From: Aerococcaceae bacterium DSM 111020
Lineage (GTDB): Bacteria; Bacillota; Bacilli; Lactobacillales; Aerococcaceae
Length of the DNA stretch: 33,004 bases
Reading direction: 5' to 3'
Assembly (NCBI GenBank): GCA_015863185.1
Contig: JACBXP010000018.1
Coordinates: 1 to 33,004, forward strand
The notes under the pieces were generated by a model that ran no database searches, was not told where the DNA came from, and saw only the letters and a program-made list of their open reading frames with translations. A program made the position numbers and the translations under genes. Below are positions 1-9,888 of the stretch, piece by piece. Every line of letters begins with the position of its first letter. The stretch's first letter is position 1.

Positions 1-127
1 CACCACGACATTTATATTTTAACGACGAAGACGCAGACATAAAGTATAATAAACGAAAAAGTGCATAGAAAAAGACGACTGAAATATCAGTCGTCAAAAC
101 TCCGTCAACATTATTTGACATAGAGCC
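1..127. repeat. Left copy of a 127-bp perfect terminal inverted repeat (probable IS end)
   Basis: The first 127 bases are the exact reverse complement of the last 127 bases (32878-33004). The inner boundary, read from the right copy, starts GGCTCTATGTCAAATAATG, which resembles the GG-starting tips of ISL3-family elements. That family name is a guess from memory. Inside lies a 9-bp stem (74-82 with 87-95). Reading inward, one frame is open from base 3 and stops at TAG near base 66, so this could be the tail of a transposase gene. Because the same end faces inward at both borders, the window probably lies between two oppositely oriented copies of one element. Confidence 0.85.
74..95 (-). terminator. 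Hairpin terminator in the left repeat, facing transcripts that leave apt
   Basis: A 9-bp perfect stem GACGACTGA/TCAGTCGTC with a 4-base loop is followed on the minus strand by TTTTTC. Leftward transcripts from recJ-apt enter the repeat and meet this intrinsic terminator about 105 bases after the apt stop. On the plus strand the hairpin is followed by AAAAC, so it works in one direction only. I see no other terminator between apt and the repeat (128-199). Confidence 0.6.
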
Positions 128-199
128 TAAATGTTGGGCTATTGTTCTGTCATTGGATCTCAAAAATTTCAGCAAAAAATGATCTGTCATCAATGACGC

Positions 200-712
200 T
201 TAATAATGCAATAACGTTTGATAGTCATAACCTTCAAGTAAGTCTGCACCATTCAGATCATCTAGTTGAATTAAAAAGCTACAGCCTACGACTATACCGC
301 CTAATTTCTCTACCAAATCAATAGCAGCTTTAACAGTGCCTCCAGTAGCCAATAAGTCATCTACAATTAAGACCCGTTGTCCCGGTTTAATAGCATCTTC
401 ATGCATCGTCAAAACATTTGATCCATATTCCAAATCATAAGAAACTTCAATGGTTTTTCGAGGTAATTTATTAGGTTTTCTTACTGGAACAAAACCGATT
501 CCTAATTCAAACGCTACCGGACAACCAAAAATAAATCCACGTGCTTCTGGTCCGGCAATAACATCAACTTCTAATTTTCGTGCATAATCTACCATTTGTT
601 GGACAGAATAATGATAGGCCTCACCATCTGCCATTAAAGGTGTAATATCACGAAAAATAATACCTTCAGTCGGATAATTGTCTACACGTGCAATATATTT
701 TTCCAAATTCAT
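200..712 (-). CDS. apt: Adenine phosphoribosyltransferase
   Basis: This cytosolic salvage enzyme converts adenine and PRPP to AMP and pyrophosphate. The 170-residue product has the usual family length. It opens with the APT N-terminus ([13 protein letters not shown] near residues 14-26) and carries the PRPP-binding motif [13 protein letters not shown] at about 114-126. The start was set at the ATG at 712 because the preceding AAGGGAA is a good ribosome site and the product then begins MNLEKYI as relatives do. An upstream in-frame ATG would add 16 residues lying inside recJ. The start is 4 bases past the recJ stop, so the two are surely cotranscribed. The recJ-apt pairing is common in Bacillota. 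Its 3' side is cut short by the putative IS end 73 bases downstream. Confidence 0.97.
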   Translation of the reverse strand: MNLEKYIARVDNYPTEGIIFRDITPLMADGEAYHYSVQQMVDYARKLEVDVIAGPEARGFIFGCPVAFELGIGFVPVRKPNKLPRKTIEVSYDLEYGSNVLTMHEDAIKPGQRVLIVDDLLATGGTVKAAIDLVEKLGGIVVGCSFLIQLDDLNGADLLEGYDYQTLLHY

Positions 713-716
713 TTTG

Positions 717-3041
717 TCAATTCCCTTCAACCATGTGTTTAACTGTCTCAATGGGTTCATAATTCATTAACTGTTCAACTCGCATGGCTTCTTCATAATT
801 TTGATACGCTTTGGTCAGCGTTAAATCTATTTTGGTTTCTGGAAGTTTTTCAACATTCTCTATCACACCATTTTCTATTGTAACAAAACCTGCTTCAAAA
901 AACATTATAAAAAGCAATTTTAATATTGTTGTCGATAGGCCTAATCGTTGTGATATACGTGCTAAATTCTCGCGAATGGCAAAGGCATCTTGATTTCTTA
1001 GCCAACGGAAACATTGAGCTGTATCATTTCGTGTCGGTAAGCCTGCCATATATTTGGACTCATGAACATAACTCCCTAGATAAACTTCATCAAAAGAAAA
1101 ATTTTCAAACAAACGTTTCAATGATGGCATAGTTGGAGCTGGTTCCATCAAAACTACTTTGGATTGGTTCAATTGATTCGGTAATTGATCATAAAGATAA
1201 ATCTTAGAATTGCGGCTCACACGAGATTCAAATTGTTGTGCCAGGCTGTTATGCGAAAAGATATACACTGCTTCATCGAGTGTCCATAATGCCTCAGGTA
1301 TTCGACTCCCACGACAATCAATCCACACCGTTCGATCTGTGCCTAAATCAAGCAATTGCAATTGAGGTATCCGTTGATTATTCCATTCATTAATGGACAA
1401 TTTGCCAACAAGATGAATGGGTTGACCCGTCTTCAAAGATTGAGCTTGATCCATCATATGAAAACCAATTGTCTGTAATTCACTGCCTCTGTGCGATTTA
1501 TTTTGAACGGTCATTTTTAAATGATTTTTATCTGAACCAATCGCGCGACATTGGCTAATAACAGATTCCTCAATCTTCACAATCGGTTCTTCATTTTCCA
1601 TTCCAAAAGGTTGAAGCAAATCAAACTCTTCGACTAAATCTTCGTCAACTTGTTCAGTATTTAAGACGATGTCAACCGCTAATGTTTGAGGTTGCTGGAT
1701 GATATTTTGCAATGGAATCATCGATTGATTCATTTGTTCTTTAAATGTAAGAAATTGATCCACCTCTATTGTCATGCCGGCTGCTTGACTGTGTCCACCA
1801 AAATCTTTGATGGAGGCCTTATTTTCAGTCAACAACTCGAACAAATCGACGCCCTCTATACTTCGGCCACTTCCCTTTAATTGGTCATCTTGCTCTTGAA
1901 ACAAAATGGTTGGTCGATGATATTTTCGAACGATTTTTCCGGCAGTGATTCCTAAGACACCTGCTGCCCAATCTGGACTCGATTCAATAATTATATCCGG
2001 TATCGTTTCATAAGTGGCGAGTTGTTGTTCAACTTCCGACATAATCTCTGATTCAATTTGTTTACGTTCGGTATTCTGGCGTTCAATGAATGAAACTAAT
2101 TCTTTCGCCTTTTCAATATCTTGTGTCAGCAATAACTCTAATCCTGGGCTGGGATCTCCTAAACGTCCAACCGCATTTAAGCGCGGTCCAATCACAAAGC
2201 CAATTGTTTGTGAATTGACGGATTCAATATTTACGGATGCTGCTTCTAACATGAATTGTAGCCCTATTCGTTGGGTATGTTTTATTCCTTCCAGGCCAGC
2301 TAAGACAATGGTTCGATTTTCATCGGTTAAGGCCATCATATCAGCAACAGTACCAATCGCTGCTAATTCCATAAATTCAGCTGGCACTTCTTCAAATAGT
2401 GCAGCAATCACTTTTAAAGCAACTCCTGCACCACTCAGTTCATGAAACGGATAATTTCCTTCCGGATGAGCCGGATGAACAATGGCATAGGCTTCAGGTA
2501 ATGTTTCTTGTATCTGATGATGATCGGTAACAATAACGTCCACTTCTTGAGTGTTAGCATAATGAATTGCCTCATGACCTGCTACTCCATTATCACAAGT
2601 AATAATTAATTCAACCTTTTCATTCTCAATGAGTGACTGATAACGGGATAGGTTAGGACCGTATCCATCCGTTAACCGATTCGGTAAATAATAGGTAACA
2701 TTTGCTCCTATTATTTGTAATCCTTCATATAAAATGAGTGTACTTGTTATACCATCCGCATCATAATCCCCATAAATGATTATCTTTTCACCAGCTTCTA
2801 CCGCTGCTTCAATTCTTTCAATGGCGCGCTTCATATCATGCATTAAATAAGGTTCATGAAATAGTTGTGGTTGTGGTTCGGTAGCTTCTTGAATCGCTTC
2901 TACGGTAGTTAATCCTCGGCGAATACATACACGCAAAAAAGCGGGCGAATGATTCAGTCCCGCTTCTTGTAAGGATGACAAAATGGTCTCTTCATCTTCT
3001 GCTTGTTTCGTTGACCAAGAATATTTGGCTAAATTTAACAT
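717..3041 (-). CDS. recJ: Single-stranded-DNA-specific exonuclease RecJ
   Basis: RecJ is a 5'-3' single-strand DNA exonuclease acting in recombination and mismatch repair. The product is 774 residues, the long Bacillota form with an extra C-terminal domain. DHH-superfamily motifs are intact: DYDADG (about 92-97), CDNG (near 150), TDHH (172-175), RLNAVGRLG, and a DHHA1 domain with GSGRSIEG and FGGHSQAAG around 400-425. These supply the two-metal active site. The start at 3041 is chosen because AGGAG lies 8 bases before that ATG. An ATG 33 bases upstream overlaps the lapA-like stop and lacks such a site. It follows the lapA-like gene with a short gap and leads into apt. Confidence 0.96.
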   Translation of the reverse strand: MLNLAKYSWSTKQAEDEETILSSLQEAGLNHSPAFLRVCIRRGLTTVEAIQEATEPQPQLFHEPYLMHDMKRAIERIEAAVEAGEKIIIYGDYDADGITSTLILYEGLQIIGANVTYYLPNRLTDGYGPNLSRYQSLIENEKVELIITCDNGVAGHEAIHYANTQEVDVIVTDHHQIQETLPEAYAIVHPAHPEGNYPFHELSGAGVALKVIAALFEEVPAEFMELAAIGTVADMMALTDENRTIVLAGLEGIKHTQRIGLQFMLEAASVNIESVNSQTIGFVIGPRLNAVGRLGDPSPGLELLLTQDIEKAKELVSFIERQNTERKQIESEIMSEVEQQLATYETIPDIIIESSPDWAAGVLGITAGKIVRKYHRPTILFQEQDDQLKGSGRSIEGVDLFELLTENKASIKDFGGHSQAAGMTIEVDQFLTFKEQMNQSMIPLQNIIQQPQTLAVDIVLNTEQVDEDLVEEFDLLQPFGMENEEPIVKIEESVISQCRAIGSDKNHLKMTVQNKSHRGSELQTIGFHMMDQAQSLKTGQPIHLVGKLSINEWNNQRIPQLQLLDLGTDRTVWIDCRGSRIPEALWTLDEAVYIFSHNSLAQQFESRVSRNSKIYLYDQLPNQLNQSKVVLMEPAPTMPSLKRLFENFSFDEVYLGSYVHESKYMAGLPTRNDTAQCFRWLRNQDAFAIRENLARISQRLGLSTTILKLLFIMFFEAGFVTIENGVIENVEKLPETKIDLTLTKAYQNYEEAMRVEQLMNYEPIETVKHMVEGN

Positions 3042-3073
3042 GGTATCGCTCCTAATATCTGTTACGTCGACCA

Positions 3074-3478
3074 TTAATAAATATCATCCTTTGATGAAGT
3101 ATCAGATACGGGTGTCTCCACGAGCGAATCATAAACGGTCGTATTTCTGTCTTTAAGGTCTTTTTCACTTAATTGTGATCTTAATTCGGCAATTTTTGCA
3201 TCTTTATCAATTAATTCTTGCTTTCGTAAATCTTTTTCTTTTTCAACTTGGCGATTTAATTTCTTGATTTCTCTTGATTTAGCACTTGTATTCGTTGCAG
3301 CGCCAATCATTCCTACAATGACTCCTAGTAAAACACTAAAAAGAATAATTAAAACTAAAGGCGTTTCAAAATGCGTAAAAATTAAGTCTAATTCAACACT
3401 TTTAGTGTTTTGAATGGCGAATACAGTAATGATGATTAAAATGATGATACCCAAAATTAATTTCGCTTGATTTTTCAT
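3074..3478 (-). CDS. LapA-domain membrane protein (DUF1049)
   Basis: A 134-residue protein with two predicted membrane helices (about 6-22 and 39-62) separated by a short loop, then a charged coiled coil (about 68-110) and a polar tail. This is the layout of the LapA/DUF1049 family, including the sequence AIQNTKSVELDLIF between the helices. In Gram-negatives LapA helps lipopolysaccharide assembly. Bacillota have no such pathway, so the role here is unknown. The coiled coil should face the cytoplasm. The start has GGGGGAACAAT just upstream. It sits directly ahead of recJ and probably heads a lapA-recJ-apt unit. Confidence 0.85.
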   Translation of the reverse strand: MKNQAKLILGIIILIIITVFAIQNTKSVELDLIFTHFETPLVLIILFSVLLGVIVGMIGAATNTSAKSREIKKLNRQVEKEKDLRKQELIDKDAKIAELRSQLSEKDLKDRNTTVYDSLVETPVSDTSSKDDIY

Positions 3479-3505
3479 ATTGTTCCCCCTTACTCTATAT
3501 AGCTA

Positions 3506-3534
3506 ATAATAGCATATTTTTTTCTTAATGAATA
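3506..3534 (-). promoter_or_regulatory. Probable promoter of the lapA-recJ-apt unit
   Basis: On the minus strand TGCTATTAT forms an extended -10 (TATTAT at 3506-3511, TG at 3513-3514). The -35 at 17-base spacing is poor (TATTCA), as is usual with an extended -10. It lies between the rnz stop (3554) and the lapA-like start (3478). Inferred from sequence only. Confidence 0.45.
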
Positions 3535-3553
3535 TTCGAAAGCCTTAAGGTAA

Positions 3554-4480
3554 TCATAATTCGATTTCCAACAAATCATGCGCGATGCGAGTATTTTTAA
3601 AGATTTTCTGTGTTTCTTTTTGCATACGTTGTATATCTTGATAGAGATAACGGGCACTAATATGATTAATCAAAAGCTGTCCAACATTCGCTCTTTTTGC
3701 TGCTTCTGCTGCTTGGGCTATGGTTGAGTGATAATATTTGTTAGCCATTTTAGCTTCATTACTGGCATGCGTCCCTTCATGCACTAATACATCCGCATCT
3801 TGAGCTAATCGTTGAATATTCTCATTCGGACGTGTGTCACCTAAAATGGTAACAATGCGTCCTCTTTTAGCCGGACCAATAAAATCAGCGCCATCTAATT
3901 CAGTTCCATCTGCCAAGATCACCGTTTCACCTCGTTTCAATTGTCCGAAGATGGGCCCATTTGGTATATTGTAAGCTGCCAATTGATCCACTAATAATTC
4001 CCCAGGTGCGTCTGGTTCTTCCACCCGATAACCAAAAGACAAGACCCCATGTTTTAGTGGGAGATAATTAATTTTCCAGCCATTTTCTAAAGAAAGGCTA
4101 CCTCCATTTGGATCTAATTCGATAATTTCCAATGGATATAATAGATGAGATTTCGATACTTGCAATGAGACTTTAATAAATTTTTCAATACCAGGTGGGC
4201 CATAGATTGTTAACGGTTCTTGATCCTCTCCCGCTTGAAAAGATCGACTACTCAATAAACCAGGCAAACCAAAAATATGATCTCCATGTAAATGGGTAAT
4301 AAATATACGGCGAATTTTTCGTGGACGAATTGTCGTCTCTAATATTTGGTGTTGTGTAGCTTCTCCACAATCAAATAACCAAATTTGATTTAATTCCTGG
4401 AGCAATTTTAATGCCAAAGCACTCACATTTCTAGATTTTGACGGGACACCTGCCCCAGTTCCTAAAAATTGTATTTCCAT
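3554..4480 (-). CDS. rnz: Ribonuclease Z
   Basis: RNase Z trims the 3' ends of tRNA precursors, especially those without an encoded CCA. The 308-residue length is that of the short bacterial form. It is a metallo-beta-lactamase fold protein with the zinc motif THLHGDH at 62-68, followed by GLPGLL, later LGDTRP and HEGTH, and a final NHIS histidine near 270. All expected metal ligands appear present. The N-terminus [13 protein letters not shown] is typical, so the start is secure. A small possible frame (4462-4602) overlaps its first codons. Confidence 0.96.
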   Translation of the reverse strand: MEIQFLGTGAGVPSKSRNVSALALKLLQELNQIWLFDCGEATQHQILETTIRPRKIRRIFITHLHGDHIFGLPGLLSSRSFQAGEDQEPLTIYGPPGIEKFIKVSLQVSKSHLLYPLEIIELDPNGGSLSLENGWKINYLPLKHGVLSFGYRVEEPDAPGELLVDQLAAYNIPNGPIFGQLKRGETVILADGTELDGADFIGPAKRGRIVTILGDTRPNENIQRLAQDADVLVHEGTHASNEAKMANKYYHSTIAQAAEAAKRANVGQLLINHISARYLYQDIQRMQKETQKIFKNTRIAHDLLEIEL

Positions 4481-4602
4481 GAAAAACCTCTTTCTATGTC
4501 GTCATCAATTAAAAAAGACAGTAATTCCTGATAATCAGATGATTCCAAAGCATTTTTACGGCAAATAGAGTATTGAATGTCGTTGCAATGAAAATCTGTC
4601 AT
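4462..4602 (-). CDS. Possible 46-residue small protein overlapping the rnz start
   Basis: This frame runs from an ATG at 4602 to a TAG inside rnz and overlaps rnz by 19 bases. It encodes a polar peptide with two cysteines and an acidic stretch, ending SWKYNF. I do not recognise it. The composition looks protein-like, but there is no convincing ribosome site before the ATG. It fills most of the 162-base gap between the OatA-like gene and rnz. It could be a real leader-type small gene, a decayed remnant, or chance. Confidence 0.25.
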   Translation of the reverse strand: MTDFHCNDIQYSICRKNALESSDYQELLSFLIDDDIERGFSWKYNF

Positions 4603-4642
4603 GGAATTAATGTCTTAATAATTTTTTACTATGTCTACTTAT

Positions 4643-6484
4643 TTATCTCAAACGATAAACTTCTTTAGCAATAAATTTCGCTAATTCTTGAGCCCCTACC
4701 GTTGTCGGATGGGCTTGATCGCTTTCCCTTAACCATTCTGGATGATTCGAAGCAAAACTAGCCCAATCAATAATATCTACATTTCCATAACGATCACTGG
4801 CTTGTCTTAATTGATTATTAGCATCCATTGTCCAAGCTCTTTGAGCATTCGAAGTGACAAAGTATATGTCCCTTTGATCACCCACGACACTAATAATATC
4901 ATCAATTTGTGTTTGCCCAAAAGTCCCATTTGATCCGAGTAGAAAAATCACTGTATCTTTAAGCAATCCTTGCTCTTCTAAGGACGCTATATCAGCATAA
5001 CTATTATATAATTGTCTGCCTACCGCACCGTCTATCACTGCTTTAGGAAAGACTGCTTTTACTTGATTGGCTGCAGATAGTAAAGTTGAGTCCCCAAAAA
5101 ATGTTACATCTAATCCATTGGCATATAACAATTCCTCCTGACTCAGGCCTTCAATATTATTAATGGCACGAGTTTCAGTCGGTTCGCTCTGTTCTTCAAC
5201 GACTTGTTCCTGATTGGTCTGAATTAAGGATTCTAATTCAGCAATATCTTCAGATCCAGAACCCGACTGAACTTGTGCGATAATAGCTAACAATGAAAAG
5301 ACTAGATAAATACCGGTAAGAACCTTAATTGTCATTAAGGCTTTTCCACTTTTCGCTAATACGCTCAATTGATAGTGCATTTTTTTCCAATTGAAATCTT
5401 GACCGATTGGTAAATCAATAACTTCTTGTTCAAATAAACGGTAACTTAATTCGGCAAATAGTATCAGCAAAATAAATTGCACCCATAACATCAGTGAATA
5501 ATTGAGATTGGTAAAGATTGCTAATTTTGGAACAATTAAATAAATTGGATAAAACCACAAATAATAAGAGTAACTTCTTCTTCCAAGCCATGTTAAGGGC
5601 TTGAATGAAAAGAGTGTGTGCCAAATCGAATCATTGAATGTCAATATCACATAAAACACTGCAACGATTAAAGTAAATAGGAACATTCCAAAATAATAAG
5701 CAAAGTCTTGTGTTCCATACATAAAAATCATCATCAGTATGATGAGAACAAATAATATCGCTCCCACCCCATTAATAATGCGTCGCTGCTTACCTTCGGT
5801 AATCGTATGTTTCAAATTCAAAGGAAGGATAAATCCAATGGCTCCCCCTAATGTATAAGCAAAAGCTCGTGTGCTAATACGAAAATACACATTGGAAGGA
5901 TCTTGGCTTCCAGAATAGAGATAAGCCATCGTAATAAAAGAAACAAGCGATAAAATTCCTAGCATCACACTCGCGGTCGGTGCCTGACGATGAAATGAAT
6001 ACACTATTTTCACTAACAGTGGTGTCAGAATAATAAATTGTGCTAATAGAGAAACATACCATAAATGACTAAAGGGATTAGGGGCAACCGCTTCAACAAA
6101 GTAAGAATAGTCATTCGCTAATTGAAAATAATTATTAACAAAAAACAATGAAGCGATACTTGTCCCTCTTAAATTCACTAGAAAATCAGATGCAAATACC
6201 AGAACAAAAGCAGAGACGAATATAATAAGCCATAGCATCGGAAAGAAAAGTCTTGATAGACGTTTTTTATAATACTTTAAAACTGAATAAGGTTGATGCA
6301 ATTCTTCTCTTTGATAGAAGTAACGAACATTCATAAATCCTGCAAAGAATAAAAAGATATTAACTGCCAGATAACCACCTGGAAGGAAATGTTCGTAAAA
6401 GTAATAACCAAGGATTGCTAAGATCGCAAATCCTTTTATGCCATCAAAAGCAGCAATTCTATTGTTATGTTTTATTTGTGACAT
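4643..6484 (-). CDS. OatA-like acyltransferase: AT3 membrane domain plus SGNH domain
   Basis: A 613-residue membrane protein with about ten to eleven hydrophobic segments (roughly 15-405), a linker, and an extracellular SGNH esterase-like domain (about 455-613). This is the layout of OatA, which O-acetylates peptidoglycan muramic acid and confers lysozyme resistance. The SGNH blocks are intact: GDS (Ser466), Gly in DGAVGRQ, GSN near 517-519, and DQAH (Asp589, His592). The membrane domain keeps FDGIKG and SHLWYVSLL (His140). However, the family R-x10-H motif reads K17 to Tyr28, and the nearest histidine is His32. The substrate is therefore uncertain; another wall polymer is possible. It begins 8 bases after obg, so it belongs to that transcript. 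Confidence 0.85.
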   Translation of the reverse strand: MSQIKHNNRIAAFDGIKGFAILAILGYYFYEHFLPGGYLAVNIFLFFAGFMNVRYFYQREELHQPYSVLKYYKKRLSRLFFPMLWLIIFVSAFVLVFASDFLVNLRGTSIASLFFVNNYFQLANDYSYFVEAVAPNPFSHLWYVSLLAQFIILTPLLVKIVYSFHRQAPTASVMLGILSLVSFITMAYLYSGSQDPSNVYFRISTRAFAYTLGGAIGFILPLNLKHTITEGKQRRIINGVGAILFVLIILMMIFMYGTQDFAYYFGMFLFTLIVAVFYVILTFNDSIWHTLFSFKPLTWLGRRSYSYYLWFYPIYLIVPKLAIFTNLNYSLMLWVQFILLILFAELSYRLFEQEVIDLPIGQDFNWKKMHYQLSVLAKSGKALMTIKVLTGIYLVFSLLAIIAQVQSGSGSEDIAELESLIQTNQEQVVEEQSEPTETRAINNIEGLSQEELLYANGLDVTFFGDSTLLSAANQVKAVFPKAVIDGAVGRQLYNSYADIASLEEQGLLKDTVIFLLGSNGTFGQTQIDDIISVVGDQRDIYFVTSNAQRAWTMDANNQLRQASDRYGNVDIIDWASFASNHPEWLRESDQAHPTTVGAQELAKFIAKEVYRLR

Positions 6485-6492
6485 TCGATCAC

Positions 6493-7803
6493 CTAATCCA
6501 TAAATTCAAATTGATAACCGGATAATTCAATTGTATCGCCCGACTGCGCGCCAGCTTCACGTAATGCTTGATCAATTCCCATCGAACGCATTTGCCGAGA
6601 AAATCGTTGAATACTTTCGTCATGGGCCATATTCGTCATCGCGAATAATTTTTCAATCTTCTCACCACTAATTAAATAATAGTCAGCATCTAGGCGATGA
6701 ATTTCAAAGGGTGCTTGTTCTTCTTCTAATTGATAGTGAACAAAATCTACCGCTTCCTCTTCTTCCAAAGGCACAAAATCAAGTTCTTGAACCATTTCAT
6801 ATGTTCTCTCGAGTAATGAAGTCAAGCCTTTCTTTTGATAAGCACTAATTTCGAATATTTCAGGAATAGCAATTTCATGTTCTATGGAATAAGCTTTCAC
6901 TGCTTCCATAAAGTCTGGTAAATTCTCTCTCGCTTGTTCTTGATCCATTTTATTAGCAACGATAATCATCGGACGCAATAATAACCGTTCATTGTAAGCT
7001 GTTAATTCACCCATAATATTTTTGAAATCATCAATCGGTTCACGACCATGAACTCCAGCCATATCAATGATATGAAGTAAAATATTCGTTCGTTCGATAT
7101 GTCTCAAGAAATCAATCCCTAAACCAACACCTTGAGATGCGCCTTCAATTAAACCAGGCGTATCTGCTACAACGAATTCACGCTGATTATCCAATTTTAC
7201 TACACCAAGATTTGGAGTCAGTGTGGTAAATTGATAATCGGCAACTTTTGGTTTGGCATTACTAATAACTGATAATAGGGTTGATTTTCCAACACTTGGA
7301 TAGCCAATTAACGCGACATCAGCCAATAATTTCAATTCAAGCGTTAACTCAAATTCCTGGCCAGGTTCACCCTTTTCGGAGATAGAGGGTGCTGGGTTTT
7401 TATGAGTAGCAAAACGTGTGTTTCCCCTTCCGCCACGTCCACCTTTTGCAACAGTGACCTTTTGTCCATCTTCAGTCAAATCACCAATGAGTGCATCTGT
7501 TTCACTATGACGAACAATGGTACCTGGTGGGACAGCGACAAGTAAATCTTCAGCATTGGCGCCAAATTTATTTTTACTCATACCATTTTCTCCATTTTGG
7601 GCTTTGAAATGGCGATTATATCGAAAGTCCATTAAGGTCCGTAATCCTTCATCAACCACAAAGATGACATCGCCACCTTTACCACCATCGCCACCTGCAG
7701 GGCCTCCATCAGGAATATATTTTTCACGTCGGAAAGCCACCATTCCATCGCCGCCTTTACCGGCTTTGACGTTAACTTTTGCATAATCTAAAAAAGTTGA
7801 CAT
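6493..7803 (-). CDS. obg: Obg family GTPase
   Basis: Obg is an essential ribosome-associated GTPase involved in 50S assembly and stress signalling. The 436-residue protein has the glycine-rich Obg fold (about 2-158), a G domain with G1 GYPSVGKS (167-174), TT switch I (193-194), DTPG (214-217) and NKMD near 285, and a C-terminal OCT domain (about 350-430). Its length matches Bacillota Obg proteins, which carry OCT. It follows glyS by about 20 bases and precedes the OatA-like gene by 8. Confidence 0.98.
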   Translation of the reverse strand: MSTFLDYAKVNVKAGKGGDGMVAFRREKYIPDGGPAGGDGGKGGDVIFVVDEGLRTLMDFRYNRHFKAQNGENGMSKNKFGANAEDLLVAVPPGTIVRHSETDALIGDLTEDGQKVTVAKGGRGGRGNTRFATHKNPAPSISEKGEPGQEFELTLELKLLADVALIGYPSVGKSTLLSVISNAKPKVADYQFTTLTPNLGVVKLDNQREFVVADTPGLIEGASQGVGLGIDFLRHIERTNILLHIIDMAGVHGREPIDDFKNIMGELTAYNERLLLRPMIIVANKMDQEQARENLPDFMEAVKAYSIEHEIAIPEIFEISAYQKKGLTSLLERTYEMVQELDFVPLEEEEAVDFVHYQLEEEQAPFEIHRLDADYYLISGEKIEKLFAMTNMAHDESIQRFSRQMRSMGIDQALREAGAQSGDTIELSGYQFEFMD

Positions 7804-7824
7804 ATTTGGCTCCTTTATAATTTT

Positions 7825-9876
7825 TTAAAATTTCGTAATAATTTCCCGAGGATCTAGCATGAGATAAATATAATTAGTTAATGACGCCATCGTCGCATAA
7901 CGATTATTTTTAATTTGTTCATCATCCGCATTGACCATATTATTTTCGAAATAGTTATTAATGGGATGAACTAATAATTTAAAGTTGGCAATTTGTTCCT
8001 CAGGATCTGTCTCAATTCTTGGTAGATCACCAATAACAGAAATTAATTGACGTTCGGAGTGAGATTCCACAAGAGACTCATCCATCGTCAGTGGTCCTTG
8101 ATATTTAACTCCTAGATTCACCACACGTGTGAGTGCCTCAATCATATCACGGTATTCTTGTGGTTGAATTTTCTTCATTGCTTGCAATTGAATCGCGGCA
8201 TTGACATTATATAGTAAATCCAAACCTCGAGCATTCTGAACTGCATTAATAATATCATAATCAATGCCTGCTTTATTGAGTGCTGGTTCTAGACGATTTT
8301 TCATGAATTGAATCAAAGCGTCTGCAATCGCTACATTATTTTCTTCTTTCGCTACTTTTTCACGAATAATCTCACCTAGGTCAATGTGCCATCCTTGATC
8401 CATTAGAATTTCAAGGATACCAGTCGCTTGACGTCTTAACGCATATGGGTCATTGGATCCCGTTGGTTGCATATCATGCTTGAAATAACCCAGTAAGGTA
8501 TCCAATTTATCAGCGATGGCTAATAAAGCACCTGCTTCTGTATCTGGTAAAGCGCCTCCCGATGTCACTGGGAGATATTGTGTTGCAATCGCTCGAGCAA
8601 TCTCATCATCTACGCCAAATGCTTTCGCATAATACTCACCCATATAACCTTGTAATTCAGAAAATTCATCTACTACATCCGTCATTAAATCAAATTTATA
8701 AATGGTCGCTGCTTCTTGAGCCGTTTGCATCGTTTGTTCTGATAAGGCAATGGCTTGCCCAAGAATGGGAATGAGTGTATGCACTCGCTCTTGTTTTTCT
8801 TTAATCGTACCAATTTTATAGTGTTCATTAACATTCGCTAATTTATTTACGAAATCATCAATCGATTGTTTCATATCATTTTCGTAGAAGAATAAAGCAT
8901 CTTCTAGTCTCGCACGCAGGACTTTCTGATTCCCACGAGCCACATTTTCAATAAATTCTTCATTCCCATTACGAACCGAAACAAAATATGGAAGTAATGC
9001 GCCGGTTTTTTTATCTTCAACATAGAAATAACGTTGATGATCACGCATTGCCGTGACAGAGATTTTCTTGGGAATTGCCAGATATTTTTCTTCAAATTCA
9101 GCCGAAAATGCAGTCGGCCATTCAACTAAAGATGTTACTTCGTCTAATAATGCATCATCGATAGGTATATGCCAATCATTGTCTTGAGCGATACGTATAA
9201 TTTGATCATGGATCATTTGTTTTCGCTCATCATAGGATGCAATCACATATTGCTCTTTTAATTGGTCTTGATAAGCATCTGCCGAACGAATATCAACGGC
9301 ACGACCCAAGAAGCGATGCCCTTGCGATTGACGACCTGCTTGTACTTCAATAAATTCAAACGGAATCACTTGATCATCCAGTAATGAAACAAACCAATGA
9401 ATCGGTCGAATATAAGGTGTATGGTAATCGTGCCAAGTCATCGATACTGGGAAAATCATATGTGAGATGACTTCAACGATTTTTGGTAAAACATTTTCAG
9501 CTTGTTGACCGGGTGTGAATTTTTGGATGAAGATGTAATCTTCTCCTTTTATCGGTTCAACAATGAGGTCATTGACGGTGCCACCTTGTCCTCTAGCAAA
9601 TCCTTCCGCTGCTTTCGTCCATTCTCCGTCAGCATCCTTAGCAATCTTTAAGGCTGGACCTTTAACTTTTTCTTCAATATCCTCTTGGCTTTCACTTAAG
9701 TTACGTACGATAACGGCTAATCGTCGCGGTGTGGCAAATGATTCTATCGTAGAAAAAGTCAAACGCTCATCTGTTAGAAAATCACTGACTCTTAAACGTA
9801 ATTGATCACTTAAATCACTTAAAAAGCGTGCCGGAACTTCTTCTAAGCCTATTTCTAATAAATAATTTTTTGTCAT
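7825..9876 (-). CDS. glyS: Glycine--tRNA ligase beta subunit
   Basis: The beta subunit of the bacterial alpha2-beta2 glycyl-tRNA synthetase, needed for tRNA binding and overall activity. The 683-residue length is standard. It starts with the typical LLEIGLEEVPARF sequence and carries MRDHQRYF in the central region, with a C-terminal HD-like and anticodon-binding part. It lies 12 bases after glyQ and shares its T-box-controlled transcript, which also runs into obg. Confidence 0.98.
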   Translation of the reverse strand: MTKNYLLEIGLEEVPARFLSDLSDQLRLRVSDFLTDERLTFSTIESFATPRRLAVIVRNLSESQEDIEEKVKGPALKIAKDADGEWTKAAEGFARGQGGTVNDLIVEPIKGEDYIFIQKFTPGQQAENVLPKIVEVISHMIFPVSMTWHDYHTPYIRPIHWFVSLLDDQVIPFEFIEVQAGRQSQGHRFLGRAVDIRSADAYQDQLKEQYVIASYDERKQMIHDQIIRIAQDNDWHIPIDDALLDEVTSLVEWPTAFSAEFEEKYLAIPKKISVTAMRDHQRYFYVEDKKTGALLPYFVSVRNGNEEFIENVARGNQKVLRARLEDALFFYENDMKQSIDDFVNKLANVNEHYKIGTIKEKQERVHTLIPILGQAIALSEQTMQTAQEAATIYKFDLMTDVVDEFSELQGYMGEYYAKAFGVDDEIARAIATQYLPVTSGGALPDTEAGALLAIADKLDTLLGYFKHDMQPTGSNDPYALRRQATGILEILMDQGWHIDLGEIIREKVAKEENNVAIADALIQFMKNRLEPALNKAGIDYDIINAVQNARGLDLLYNVNAAIQLQAMKKIQPQEYRDMIEALTRVVNLGVKYQGPLTMDESLVESHSERQLISVIGDLPRIETDPEEQIANFKLLVHPINNYFENNMVNADDEQIKNNRYATMASLTNYIYLMLDPREIITKF

Positions 9877-9888
9877 AATGATTCCTTT

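Noticed and set aside
150..197. Inverted repeat GTCATTG ... CAATGAC downstream of apt as a terminator
   Set aside because: The stem is 7 bp with a 35-base loop and no T run; too weak to count.
142..324. 60-codon open frame on the plus strand over the apt 3' end
   Set aside because: It is antisense to conserved apt codons and has no ribosome site or protein-like pattern.
2014..2445. 143-codon open frame antisense to recJ
   Set aside because: It covers highly conserved RecJ motifs and has serine-rich composition typical of a reverse-strand shadow.
7517..7786. 89-codon proline-rich open frame antisense to obg
   Set aside because: The composition follows from the glycine-rich Obg fold on the other strand.
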